Source: JAUWTJ01 sp965603015
Lineage (GTDB): Bacteria; Pseudomonadota; Alphaproteobacteria; M2410
Length of the DNA: 64,000 nucleotides
Assembly (NCBI GenBank): GCA_965603015.1
Contig: CBFDBJ010000001.1
Coordinates: forward strand, 62,001 to 126,000
Reading direction: 5' to 3'
Part shown: piece by piece, positions 18,473 through 27,146 of the stretch
How positions within the stretch are numbered: position 1 is the first letter of the stretch
Layout of the letters: the number at the start of each line of letters is the position of its first letter
Position numbers and translations under genes: made by a program
The notes under the pieces: model-generated
Told to the model about the DNA's origin: nothing
Seen by the model: only the letters and a program-made list of their open reading frames with translations
Databases searched by the model: none

Positions 18473-19158
18473 AAAGTGCTTTCCTTGCTTCCATCCCGGC
18501 TTCGCTTGCCTCATTCATGAGCGACTCTCTGCGTTCGCCCCGCTCGCTATCGAGATTGACAGCTTCATCGTTTGGGCGGTTTCTCAGATCGATAAGATAT
18601 ATCGTACTCAACTTCAACTGATCGGAAGGCCGACTTGGCAGTTTTCCAAATTGATTGAATCATCTCCCCTAACGTCATCCCGGATGCTTTGCGGCACGAA
18701 GTGATGCAATGCTGGTCTCTACGCAGCAGGGCGTGCAACGCACGCCAGAGAGCTGGGGATCCAAATGTCAGATTTAGGCCCCGGACCAGCAAAGCGGTAC
18801 TACGCACCACATTGCATCCGGGGTGACAGCCAAAATCCTGCCGCCAGCAAGAAATCTTGCACTTTGCCGGAGTAATGTCAGATTTTGGTCTGGTTGGCCC
18901 GACGAGATCTGCAGATTTCTGTTAAGTACTCGGCGCCTCGCAGGGTGAAAATCTTACACTATTACCAATAATGGAAGATGGGGAGGGGGCAAAGGCGTTC
19001 GATAGGCGGTATGGAAAATATTGCGGAAATCCCGCTAGTGGAAGACGTGCATCGAACATTCTTCCGAAACACTACAAAATTGATTACACCGTCATAGTAC
19101 GCTAGGACTTAGCTATTGTTTGTCTCATGAAGATTGTTTCTGAATTGAGGGTGGGTGT
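18473..19158. other. 686-bp gap with dispersed repeat, A+T-rich flank
   Basis: No gene is supported. The left part holds the palindromic element at 18674-18827. A second short stretch at about 18872-18895 (TAATGTCAGATTTTGGTC) resembles the internal TGTCAGATTTAGG segment of that element and may be a decayed fragment. The right part is A+T-richer and carries the promoter of the secreted protein gene. Confidence 0.5.
18674..18827. repeat. Dispersed palindromic element, copy 1 (154 bp)
   Basis: It starts GTCATCCCGGATGC and ends GCATCCGGGGTGAC, near-perfect terminal inverted repeats. It shares with the copy at 60891-61007 the ends and an identical internal stretch of about 27 bp that runs from ATGTCAGATTTAGG through CCCCGGACCAGCA. 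Copy 1 is longer because of extra hairpin-forming sequence (GGCGTGCAACGCACGCC). It is non-coding, intergenic and without target-site duplication that I can see. It resembles the abundant REP-like palindromes of Alphaproteobacteria. Confidence 0.85.
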
Positions 19159-19698
19159 ATGACTTTCAGAGGATGTTTCTTTGCAGTTTCTCTACTGCTT
19201 GTTTTGTCATTGAGCGAACAGGCGATAGCTAAATCACGCGGTATTAGCCCGAGCGACCCCGAATATAGCGACTATACAGAAGTGCTGGCAATCGTCTTTT
19301 CACATTGGGGCGGCGAAGAGTCTTGTCTTTTGGAGCCAATTCAAATCAAAAACAGAGATGGGTCGGTTGGCAAGACCATTGAGATTGGAGTCTGCACGCT
19401 ACCCGCATCACGAGAAGTTTGTTTCGAAGACCATGGCAAGTTTTGTTTTAACGGAGCAGAAGCGCGGATCATTGGAGGTTCGAGCAACGTCAGTTTCAAA
19501 AAGACTGCAGCCAGTCTCATGTGGACGCTTTGGATTTATGATCGTTGCGAGGATACACCTGAGCACCTACTGACCTTCAAATACAAGTTTAAGAGAATTG
19601 ATGGGGTGTGGAAGCTAAATAGCAAACGGGCTAGCACAATTCTTGATATGAGAAAATCGTGTGAGAAAGTCCTCAAGCAGCAAGTGACAGGTGGATAG
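19159..19698 (+). CDS. Hypothetical secreted protein
   Basis: 179 residues. A clear Sec signal peptide (MTFRGCFFAVSLLLVLSLSEQAIAKS, cleavage after AIA) is followed by a small globular domain with several cysteines (SCLLEPI, GVCTLPASREVCFED, KFCFNG, YDRCED, RKSCEK), which suggests disulfides in the periplasm or outside the cell. The ribosome site GAGGGTGGGTG stands just upstream. I do not recognise the family. Codon use is more A+T-rich than in flanking housekeeping genes, consistent with acquired DNA. No neighbour shares an obvious function. Confidence 0.7.
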   Translation: MTFRGCFFAVSLLLVLSLSEQAIAKSRGISPSDPEYSDYTEVLAIVFSHWGGEESCLLEPIQIKNRDGSVGKTIEIGVCTLPASREVCFEDHGKFCFNGAEARIIGGSSNVSFKKTAASLMWTLWIYDRCEDTPEHLLTFKYKFKRIDGVWKLNSKRASTILDMRKSCEKVLKQQVTGG

Positions 19699-19815
19699 TC
19701 AGGTTTGTTGGGAGGGATGGTGTGAGGGGAGCGAGACCCAGTAGAACACTTGCTCCTGCTACCCATCAGTAAAAGGCGAACAATATACCTTATGGAAATA
19801 TAATCATCATACGTA

Positions 19816-20121
19816 TTATATTTCCAGCTCGTCGAATTCAAATTCGATTTTGACCCGATATCCTAAAGCCCTCGCATAGTTTTCAATGGTCGCCAGGGTC
19901 GGGGAAACCTCACTGCCTACACTTTCCAATCGGGATATATTCCCTTTTTTGGTGTTGAGGAGTTCCGCCATTTGCTCTTGCGTCTTTCCTGCTGCAAGGC
20001 GCATGGCAATCATATCGCGTTTCATTGCAAAAGATGGCGCGGCCTCATCATAGGCGGCCTTAACGTCCACTCGCTCAAGGGCTTTGGTTCTCATATCTTT
20101 AAATGTTGGTCGGTCAGTCAT
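19816..20121 (-). CDS. XRE-family antitoxin (HigA-like)
   Basis: 101 residues. A lambda-repressor-like helix-turn-helix reads MRLAAGKTQEQMAELLNTKKGNISRLE, after an N-terminal segment that contains AAYDEAAPSFAMKRDMI. The C-terminal tail (ALGYRVKIEFEFDELEI) would wrap the toxin. The ATG at 20121 lies inside the toxin gene end (8-bp overlap), the toxin-first order typical of HigBA pairs. It would neutralise the upstream toxin and repress the shared promoter. Confidence 0.9.
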   Translation of the reverse strand: MTDRPTFKDMRTKALERVDVKAAYDEAAPSFAMKRDMIAMRLAAGKTQEQMAELLNTKKGNISRLESVGSEVSPTLATIENYARALGYRVKIEFEFDELEI

Positions 20122-20443
20122 GGCCTGTTACCTCCTTCATACGTTTGCGCGCCTTGTCCATTTCCTTCTTTGGCGCTTTCTGAGTTTTCTTTATGAAGGT
20201 GTGCAGGATTACTATTTCCTGCCCCTTCACAGTGCAAAACAAAGAGCGGCTTATCCCTTCCGGGCCTTTGGCTCTGATTTCAAACAAGCCCTTACCGAGC
20301 GGCGCTGTGTGAGGACGGCCAAGAGCTGGCCCGAACTCTTCTACCAACTCAAGGATATGCAGCAAATTTGCCAATATTCCGGCTGGTAATTCCAAAGTCT
20401 CGGTTTCCACCTTTTCGCTATAAAACGTAACCGTCCATGCCAC
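20114..20443 (-). CDS. HigB/RelE-type toxin (phage Gp49-like)
   Basis: 109 residues. The sequence follows the Gp49/HigB pattern: hydrophobic N-terminus (TVTFYSEKVETETLEL), GPALGRPHTAPLGKGLFEIRAKG, RSLFCTVKGQEIVILHTFIKKTQKAPKKEMDKARKRMKEV. Proteins of this family cleave mRNA at the ribosome; the basic C-terminal helix and the KKTQKAP motif are characteristic. It is the first gene of the two-gene module. The module stands in an A+T-richer patch between an unknown secreted protein and the diiron protein. Confidence 0.9.
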   Translation of the reverse strand: MAWTVTFYSEKVETETLELPAGILANLLHILELVEEFGPALGRPHTAPLGKGLFEIRAKGPEGISRSLFCTVKGQEIVILHTFIKKTQKAPKKEMDKARKRMKEVTGHD

Positions 20444-20608
20444 GCACTAAGTTCTCATATATGATAACATTTGTCAAGCCTTCCCCCTGTCAGCCCGTCA
20501 CACCCGCCACCAAAACCTGACACCGCCGTCAACTTTCTCTTGCGAACCCGACGCATGAAACATAATGTACCCCGGCATTGTGCGATTTTTCACGTTTGGA
20601 GACCTTTG

Positions 20609-21715
20609 ATGGAAAAGCAGATCACAAAAGACGAGGCCTATAACACGGTTTCCCCCGACGACTTTCAGGCCCTGCTCGAGGTCGAGCGCTATGGCGAACG
20701 CACCGAGGCCTTCGACAAGATCATTTCCGCCACCCATGATCATTTCTGGGATCCGCTCGACGACAGGTATATCTCGTTTGAAGACGACTTCGACATGAAG
20801 ACGCAGATGATCCTGCCCGAGGAAATGATGGCCTCTCTCAGAACCAACTATGTTCAGAGCCGCCTTAACGAGCAGGAAAAGATCGAGCTTGGCAACGAGG
20901 TTGCCCGCTGGATGATTTCGTCCATCCTGCACGGTGAACAAGGCGCGCTGTCGCTGTCGGCCAGCCTGTGCCATATCCTGCGCGATCCCGGCGCTCAGGA
21001 ATATGCCGCCAACCAGGCCCGTGAGGAAGCCCGCCACGTCACCGCCTTTACAAAGTACATCGAGGCGCGCTGGGGCAGCCCGGCTCCGGTCGGCGACACA
21101 CTCGGCACTCTCCTCAACGAGATGGTTTCCTCCGAGGCGGTCTACAAAAAGATCGTCGGCATGCAGATGCTGGTCGAGGGCCTTGCCATGGGCGCCTTTG
21201 CGACCTTCCATACCCGCTCACAGGACCCGCTTCTCAAACACCTGACCCAGCTGGTGATGACCGACGAGGCCTTCCACCACAAGTTTGGCAAGATATGGGC
21301 TGACCGCACGGTCCCCAAGCTGTCCGACGAGGAACGCAACACCATCGAGGACTGGGCGGCGCATTGTTTCCAGACGCTTTTGTTCAATCTGGTCAACCCG
21401 GAACAGATGAAGGATGTCTACGCCAAATTTGGTCTTGATTACAAAGAGATCATGGCAGAGTTCGCGACCATGTTTGGCGACGAGAGCCGCCGCGAGCAAA
21501 TGCAACAAAGCACCAATATATTCCGTGTCCTGATTAAAACACTGGTCAAGGCCGGCATCATCACGGACAGAACCCGCAGCTTCTATTCTGCCTATGTTGA
21601 CATGGACGAGCTCAAGGGCGAAGGCGACGAAATGGTCGGCGACGAGATCGCGGAACAAGGCATTGCCTTCCTCAAGACCGTCAACTTCAGAGGCGCGGCG
21701 GTCGCTGCCGAATAA
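20609..21715 (+). CDS. Ferritin-like diiron protein (R2-like/oxygenase superfamily)
   Basis: 368 residues from the ATG at 20609, with GGAG 8 bp upstream. Helical throughout. Putative iron ligands form the two ferritin-like half-sites: ILHGEQGALSLSASL and AREEARHVTAFTKYIEARW (E..ExxH), then QMLVEGLAMGAFATF and VMTDEAFHHKFGKIW (E..DExxH). This is the pattern of diiron oxygenases, desaturases and N-oxygenases. The exact reaction is unknown. It has its own strong terminator and no cotranscribed partner. No reductase or ferredoxin gene is close by. Confidence 0.75.
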   Translation: MEKQITKDEAYNTVSPDDFQALLEVERYGERTEAFDKIISATHDHFWDPLDDRYISFEDDFDMKTQMILPEEMMASLRTNYVQSRLNEQEKIELGNEVARWMISSILHGEQGALSLSASLCHILRDPGAQEYAANQAREEARHVTAFTKYIEARWGSPAPVGDTLGTLLNEMVSSEAVYKKIVGMQMLVEGLAMGAFATFHTRSQDPLLKHLTQLVMTDEAFHHKFGKIWADRTVPKLSDEERNTIEDWAAHCFQTLLFNLVNPEQMKDVYAKFGLDYKEIMAEFATMFGDESRREQMQQSTNIFRVLIKTLVKAGIITDRTRSFYSAYVDMDELKGEGDEMVGDEIAEQGIAFLKTVNFRGAAVAAE

Positions 21716-21740
21716 GCCTCAAAGAGCACTGCAAAAAAGG

Positions 21741-21776
21741 AAGGCGGGTAACGCGCGACACGTTACCCGCCTTTTT
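21741..21776 (+). terminator. Rho-independent terminator of the diiron gene
   Basis: An 11-bp perfect stem, GGCGGGTAACG (21743-21753) with CGTTACCCGCC (21761-21771), a 7-nt loop and a TTTTT run at 21771-21776, 28 bp after the stop. Confidence 0.92.
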
Positions 21777-22167
21777 ATGAGGTGGTCTCGTCCCGTCATG
21801 CGAGAGGTAGAGCCCGATCCTCAAGTCAGAGCCTGGAAATCTTGACGAGCGGCACCCCATTTTTGCGCTCAAATCAAGATCTGCTCCAGCGTGTCCTGGA
21901 TCACCCAAATCCGTTGGACACTGGCCCCATGTGCCGCCCCCACGTTTTACCAATGAGAACCGCAACGCCAAATCTGCAGGATTCGGGCCAGGCGGGTTGT
22001 AAAATATCCGGACAAAAACACGTGATCAGGCACGCTCCGGGCTTTTCGCCGCGAGGAGCGCCCAAAGAGCGCGTATCGCATTGATACAAGTTCGCGACAC
22101 AAGTCCGCCAGACAAGAGAGGGTGCGTGGCTGTTGGACCAGCCATGCGCCTTCGCTATAACGGGTCC
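21777..22167. other. Intergenic region upstream of the MmcB-family gene
   Basis: No gene is supported in these 391 bp. ATCCGGACAAAAA at 22006-22018 also occurs at 26321-26333 upstream of the SCO gene and includes a half of the TGTCCGGACA palindrome. I found no GTTC-N7-GTTC SOS box, although mmcB genes are SOS-regulated in some relatives. Confidence 0.4.
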
Positions 22168-22653
22168 ATGACAGAAGGTACAAAACAGGCAGCACCGGGC
22201 CGTCCAGCGACAGCAGAGCACCAGGCCGCAGGTGACATCGCCCGCGGCACGGATCGCCTGCTGCTCGATATGGGGCTCGCATCAATTCGCGAATTCTCGC
22301 TGGCGTCCGGCCGGCGCGCCGACATCGCCGCTCTCGGCAAGGATGGCCGCATCCTCATCATCGAGATTAAATCCTCCATCGCTGATTTTCGCAGTGACAC
22401 AAAATGGCCGGACTATCTGGAGTATTGCGACACGTTCTACTTTGCCGTGGCGCCGGACTTTCCGGTTGATATCCTGCCTGAAACCTGCGGCATCATCATT
22501 GCGGATCGCTTCGGGGCAGAGGTGCTGCGCGCCGACCCGTCAGAAGGACCCGACAGGACGTTAAAGGCGGCACGGCGCAAGGCTGTAACGCTGCGCTTCG
22601 CCCGCAATGCCGCAGCGCGGCTGATGACAAACCTGGCCGACGATCAACCTTGA
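22168..22653 (+). CDS. mmcB: MmcB family DNA repair protein
   Basis: 161 residues from the ATG at 22168; in-frame starts further upstream (22081, 22144) are possible. The PD-(D/E)XK-like core is GRRADIAALGKDGRILIIEIKSSIADFRSDTKWPDYLEYCDTFYFAV, with the Asp and the E-x-K in IIEIKSS as probable metal ligands. The family is named for a Caulobacter DNA-damage-inducible protein implicated in resistance to crosslinks. It converges on the degenerate GGDEF/EAL-like gene with 21 bp between stops. The C-terminus is basic (AARRKAVTLRFARNAAARL). Confidence 0.88.
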   Translation: MTEGTKQAAPGRPATAEHQAAGDIARGTDRLLLDMGLASIREFSLASGRRADIAALGKDGRILIIEIKSSIADFRSDTKWPDYLEYCDTFYFAVAPDFPVDILPETCGIIIADRFGAEVLRADPSEGPDRTLKAARRKAVTLRFARNAAARLMTNLADDQP

Positions 22654-22674
22654 AGTGATTCTCTTGGATGCGAT

Positions 22675-24030
22675 CTAGAAAGGTCTTGAAAACAGCTTCG
22701 CCGAGGCGACGTCCGTACATTCGGCATAACGGAACCCGAAGGCCTTGGCAGCCACTGCCTTGTCCTCACTGTTAACACCCTGAACGAAGCAATGCTCGGC
22801 ACCCCATTTGCTCAGGGCCCGCTTAAGACTGTCAATTTCCCCCTGCGGCGTCCGACTGAGATCCAGCTCCGGCCACTTCAGTGCCCAGCCATCAACCTGA
22901 GGCAGGCGTGCCGAACACGCACCCAGGTCGCCGGGAACAAGCCCGCGGATCCCGACAAGGTGGCCCATGTCATGGAGAAAATCCGCGATATAGGGCATCG
23001 GCAGCGTTTCCTGAGCAATATCGTCAGGATCAAACCAGAACAGCGTGCCGTTTTTCCCCGCCTTGCGCCATGCCCGGGCGGCCAGCAGAAAAGCCGGGCT
23101 CAATATGGCCTGCGGCGACAGGCAAACAGATTGTCGAAGGTTAGGGTTCGGCGACACGAGGGAGCCCAACAGTTGAACCAGGTCCATCTCGACCTCTTCC
23201 AGAAGATACCCTTCAAGCCGCTCGGCCATCCGCATACCGCTTGCACGGGCGTAAGCGTCAATCAGGTCGCGTTGATTAATTTGCAGGGTGGCACCGACAG
23301 GTGGTTGACCAGGGTGGCCAATGTCGCAAATCGATATCGAGCGTATAACTTCATTGAGGGGCAGGGCCGCGCCGCCGGCCGTCACTGTATTTTCCGCCAG
23401 CCACTGATCGAGCGGGCCGGACACCATCCGGGCCGCACTGTCGGGCGCCGGCCTGGTCGCCGACTTGCGTTTCCTGGGGTCCATCGCAACCAGACTGGCC
23501 GGTTTTTTGACCGGAGACTTTCCCGGTGCGGGCGCAGCAGTACGCGTCGGCGAGCTTTTGGCATCAGCACCAGCATCACCCCGGGGGGCGCTCACCGGCT
23601 CGGAAGGGACCGCCTTCAGAGCTGCAAGACGCTCCTTTGCCAGCTGTTCCACACGTTCATAGTCCCACCGAACATCAAACCGCTCGATGAAAACCGCATC
23701 TCCGGCGTCTTCCGCCTGGACCAGGGCGTCCGTGGAAAATCCGTAGCGAATCTCGAACAGGGTATTGTCGATCATACCGGGGGACGCTTCGCGCACCACG
23801 CAGGCGATATCGTCATTCGCCAACTTGAAAACTCTGCCATCAAATTTACGCGCAACCTGTCCAAGCCGTGCCGTGACAAGTTCGACATGATGCCGGGTCC
23901 GATTGCCAAAATCGAGTTTTGACATATGGACCAACAACACTTCGCGTCCATCGCGATGCCGCGCCATTCTCTTTACGTAATCAAGAAAAAGCTCTTCAGG
24001 CTCAGGTAGGTGCTGTTTCCGTACCGGCAT
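22675..24030 (-). CDS. Degenerate GGDEF/EAL-like protein
   Basis: 451 residues from the ATG at 24030 (AAGGA 8 bp upstream). Residues 1-130 resemble a GGDEF fold (REVLLVHMSKLDF; GRVFKLANDDIACVV at the place of the RxGGDEF strand-turn-strand) but lack catalytic residues. Residues ~145-215 are a proline/alanine/basic linker. The C-terminal half resembles an EAL domain: FLHDMGHLVGIRGLVPGDL, VDGWALKWPELD, and near the end HCFVQGVNSEDKAVAAKAFGFRYAEC followed by KLFSRPF, which mirrors the EGVET and QGYLFSRP motifs of EAL proteins with the catalytic acids lost. A non-catalytic c-di-GMP-related binding or scaffold role is inferred. Confidence 0.6.
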   Translation of the reverse strand: MPVRKQHLPEPEELFLDYVKRMARHRDGREVLLVHMSKLDFGNRTRHHVELVTARLGQVARKFDGRVFKLANDDIACVVREASPGMIDNTLFEIRYGFSTDALVQAEDAGDAVFIERFDVRWDYERVEQLAKERLAALKAVPSEPVSAPRGDAGADAKSSPTRTAAPAPGKSPVKKPASLVAMDPRKRKSATRPAPDSAARMVSGPLDQWLAENTVTAGGAALPLNEVIRSISICDIGHPGQPPVGATLQINQRDLIDAYARASGMRMAERLEGYLLEEVEMDLVQLLGSLVSPNPNLRQSVCLSPQAILSPAFLLAARAWRKAGKNGTLFWFDPDDIAQETLPMPYIADFLHDMGHLVGIRGLVPGDLGACSARLPQVDGWALKWPELDLSRTPQGEIDSLKRALSKWGAEHCFVQGVNSEDKAVAAKAFGFRYAECTDVASAKLFSRPF

Positions 24031-24191
24031 CGAGCATCCTTGCAAGGGTTTCAGGCGGCCACGGCCGCAGCGCGCCCGAACATATGCAGGCGCTTCACCC
24101 GGCAAGCCTAACCTCGCGGATTTACAATTGTCTTAACCAATTCGATAAGTTTGAAGCCGGAATCAGTTACATAATCAGCAACCGGGCCCAC

Positions 24192-24761
24192 CTAACGCGG
24201 CGAGCGTTTAGCCAGAATACGCTGCAACGTACGGCGGTGCATATTGAGCCGCCGGGCTGTCTCGGAAACATTTCTGTCGCACAGTTCATAGACCCGCAAA
24301 ATATGCTCCCAGCGCACCCGGTCCGCTGACATTGGATTGTCCGGTGGCGCTGGCAGAGCATCAGGCGCCGCAAGCAGCGCCTTTTCAACGTCATCGGGAT
24401 CAGCTGGCTTGGACAAATAATCAATGGCGCCGCGCTTCACAGCCGAAACAGCCGTGGCAAGGTTGCCATACCCGGTCAGCATGACAGCGCGCGCATCAGG
24501 TCTGAGGTCATGTAGCAGATCAACCAGGTCAAGGCCATTGCCGTCTTCAAGGCGCAGATCAATAACCGCGAACGAGGGCGGTGACTGGCGAATCAGGGCC
24601 GAGGCTTCCACAACCGACCCGGCCGTGGTCACCGCAAATCCGCGCTTTTCCATAGCCCGCCCGAGACGATCACGAAACGGCGCATCATCATCGATGATCA
24701 ACAGATCCAGTTCGTCGCCATCTTGCTCTGCCGCACCACCATCCGGTGTTTGCTCTGTCAT
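24192..24761 (-). CDS. regA: Redox response regulator, RegA/PrrA/ActR family
   Basis: 189 residues. The receiver domain has the acidic pocket IIDDD and the phospho-acceptor Asp68 in FAVIDLRLEDGNG, Thr in MLTGYGN and Lys in YLSKPAD. A short proline-rich hinge leads to the Fis-type helix-turn-helix RVYELCDRNVSETARRLNMHRRTLQRIL, almost invariant in RegA/PrrA/ActR. It activates or represses respiratory, carbon-fixation, nitrogen and redox genes under low oxygen. It lies 86 bp downstream of the RegB-type kinase in the same direction. The start at 24761 has GGAG 10 bp upstream. Confidence 0.95.
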   Translation of the reverse strand: MTEQTPDGGAAEQDGDELDLLIIDDDAPFRDRLGRAMEKRGFAVTTAGSVVEASALIRQSPPSFAVIDLRLEDGNGLDLVDLLHDLRPDARAVMLTGYGNLATAVSAVKRGAIDYLSKPADPDDVEKALLAAPDALPAPPDNPMSADRVRWEHILRVYELCDRNVSETARRLNMHRRTLQRILAKRSPR

Positions 24762-24847
24762 CGTCTTCTCTCCCGGGCACTTGTCCAAGCAACATCATCA
24801 CTTGTGCTTTTATACTAGGTAGTTTCGCCGCATAGGTAAATCAGTAA

Positions 24848-26221
24848 TCAATTTTTCGCAATACCGTCCACCAGCACATCCTGATCCAGAATTCCGTCCG
24901 GCCAGATAACCGACACGATTGCCCCGTGGCCATCAGAGCGATTGTGAAACTCCATGACGCCGCCGGTTCGCCCGAGCAAGGTCCTGGCAATGAAAACCCC
25001 GAGCCCAAGCCCTTCGTGATCCCCGCGCCCGACATTGACATTGCGTCCTGGCCGGGTTGTCAGATAGGGCTCGCCGAGGCGGTCGATAACATGCGCCGCA
25101 AAGCCCGGGCCATCATCGGAAATCTCGATGCTGAGCCGCGTATCCGCCCAATCTGCCTTGATCACAACTTCGGATTTTGCAAAATCCACGGCGTTGTTCA
25201 AAATATTGCTGAGGCCGTAAATGATTTCCGGGCGCCGCGCCAGGACGGGCTCATCGACAAGATCCTCACCATCGGCAAATCGGTCGTGCGGCAAAAGATG
25301 AACCCTCACCAAAGGCGAGCCTGCCGGAACACTGTCGGCAAGCTCATGCAACAGCGTCCCAAGATCAAGCGTATCGTAGACAGCATCGCCGATATGGGGG
25401 TCGGCTGACAATTGTCTGAGAATTTTTCGACACCGATCAACCTGACTGAGCAACAGGCTGATATCCTCTTTGAAGGTTGCTTCATCGGCAGCGCTATCCG
25501 CCAGATCACTGGCCACCAGCGCGATGGTGCCAAGCGGTGTGCCCAGCTCATGCGCGGCAGCCGCCGCCAGCCCGCCAACGGCAGACAGGCGTTGTTCGCG
25601 CGCCAGAACAAAACGGGTCGCCGCCAGGGCTTCCGACATGGCGCGGGTTTCAAAGGCGATGCGCCAACCGTAAGCCGCCGTAAAGACAATCCCCAGCACC
25701 AGAGCGCTCCAGATCCCGACCTGATACATCGGTGGAATAACAAAGCTCTCACCGGGGATCCAGGGCAGCGCCAGCGACAACAGACCGAGCCCCGATACAC
25801 AGGCCAACGCGAGCCCGACAAGCAGGAGGGTCGAGCGGCCCGACAGACTTGACGCCGAGACCGCGACCGGCGCCAGGATGAGGATAGAGAACGGGTTGTG
25901 CAATCCGCCGGTTAGCAGCAAAAGCGTCGACAGCTGGATAATATCAAACGCGAGATAAAGCGCAGCCTCCCGATCCGACAAGCGCTTGCTGGCCGGAAAC
26001 GCCGCGGTTGCTGCGATATTGAGGACCACGCTCGCCGCAACCACCGCCGCACAGGCAACAAACGGAAAATCAAATCCGAAGACAAACAGGACGATCAAAA
26101 GCGCAAACCCCTGACCGACAATCGCCAGCCAGCGCGTCAGAATAAGGCTCTGCAGGCGAATGCCCCCCGGCAAAGCATCCGTCGGTGCCACGCCAGGTCG
26201 CGGCGCGCCCGTGTCGGACAT
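24848..26221 (-). CDS. regB: Redox sensor histidine kinase, RegB/PrrB/ActS family
   Basis: 457 residues from ATG 26221 (a GTG at 26278 is also in frame). Six hydrophobic helices span residues 25-190 and include the quinone-site motif GGLHNPF (105-111). The H-box is GGLAAAAAHELGTPLGTIA with His224; the redox-active cysteine is Cys264 in QVDRCRKILRQL. N, G1 and G2 boxes follow (NILNNAVDFAKS, ISDDGPGF, GLGLGVFIARTLL). All three regulatory signatures known in RegB are intact, so redox and quinone sensing is expected. It is divergent from the SCO gene. Confidence 0.96.
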   Translation of the reverse strand: MSDTGAPRPGVAPTDALPGGIRLQSLILTRWLAIVGQGFALLIVLFVFGFDFPFVACAAVVAASVVLNIAATAAFPASKRLSDREAALYLAFDIIQLSTLLLLTGGLHNPFSILILAPVAVSASSLSGRSTLLLVGLALACVSGLGLLSLALPWIPGESFVIPPMYQVGIWSALVLGIVFTAAYGWRIAFETRAMSEALAATRFVLAREQRLSAVGGLAAAAAHELGTPLGTIALVASDLADSAADEATFKEDISLLLSQVDRCRKILRQLSADPHIGDAVYDTLDLGTLLHELADSVPAGSPLVRVHLLPHDRFADGEDLVDEPVLARRPEIIYGLSNILNNAVDFAKSEVVIKADWADTRLSIEISDDGPGFAAHVIDRLGEPYLTTRPGRNVNVGRGDHEGLGLGVFIARTLLGRTGGVMEFHNRSDGHGAIVSVIWPDGILDQDVLVDGIAKN

Positions 26222-26457
26222 TTTTCTCGTTATGCTGTCAGTGCTCAACAGGGCTTTCCCATCCTTATAAGGCGTCACTTCCCGGTTATGCCCCGATAAA
26301 GCAGGGCAGGCAAATCGGAAATCCGGACAAAAAGACGCGATTGCCTCGCAAAGGCTTTCACGCCGGCGCTGGTCTGTCTATTATCAATGAGTCGCCAGGT
26401 CCTTTTACGATACCCTCTGGCGATACCCAAACACCGTCAAAACATCAGGAAAATTCA

Positions 26458-27120
26458 ATGAGCCAGGACCCGGGCGGCACATCATCCTCACAGTTTTCCA
26501 TGCGCCGACGACTGCTCTTCATGAGTTTGGCTGCGCTTGCCGGCATTGGCGTGAGCTTCCTGATCTGGAACTTCACCGGGATCGGCGGGCAAAAATCACC
26601 GCAGGACCCGGCGAGTCACAGCGGGATTGCCAGCGTGGGCGGGCCCTTTCAGCTTGTCACCCAGGACGGCAAGACCGTAACGAACGAGGATTTTGCCGGA
26701 CGCTACATGTTGATCTATTTCGGCTACACCTGGTGTCCGGACGTCTGTCCGCTGGCGCTTCAGCTCATGGACGACACTCTTGCCCGGCTTGGCCCTGACG
26801 CCGCAGCAATCCAACCAATTTTCATCACAATTGACCCCGAGCGGGACACCCCGGAGGCCATAAAGAGCTATATCGCATCCTTCCGTCCCGGCCTCATCGG
26901 CCTGACCGGCGCCCCCGAAGACATCGCCGCCGTCGCCGAAGCCTACAAGATGTACTACCGCAAGACCCAGCCGCTCGACGACGCCAATCCTGGTAGCTAC
27001 GGCGTCGATCATATGAACATCTTTTACTTGATGGGTCCGGACGGAGCCTATGTGGCCCATTTCATGAGCCCCACGTCACCAAAGGATATGGCCACAGAAA
27101 TCGCCACTCATCTTCCTTAA
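26458..27120 (+). CDS. SCO/SenC family copper protein
   Basis: 220 residues with AGGA 8 bp before the ATG. A single N-terminal membrane anchor (LLFMSLAALAGIGVSFLIWNF, preceded by RRR) leads to a periplasmic thioredoxin fold. The copper ligands are Cys93 and Cys97 in TWCPDVCPL and the histidine in GVDHMNIFYL. SCO proteins deliver copper to the CuA centre of cytochrome c oxidase or act as thiol reductases. In many Alphaproteobacteria senC neighbours regB divergently, as here, linking redox sensing to oxidase assembly. Confidence 0.95.
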   Translation: MSQDPGGTSSSQFSMRRRLLFMSLAALAGIGVSFLIWNFTGIGGQKSPQDPASHSGIASVGGPFQLVTQDGKTVTNEDFAGRYMLIYFGYTWCPDVCPLALQLMDDTLARLGPDAAAIQPIFITIDPERDTPEAIKSYIASFRPGLIGLTGAPEDIAAVAEAYKMYYRKTQPLDDANPGSYGVDHMNIFYLMGPDGAYVAHFMSPTSPKDMATEIATHLP

Positions 27121-27146
27121 GTACATGTAATTAATTACTTTTATCG

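Noticed and set aside
22081..22167. SOS box upstream of mmcB
   Set aside because: No GTTC-N7-GTTC or GAAC-N7-GAAC sequence was found; the nearest candidate lacks the second half.
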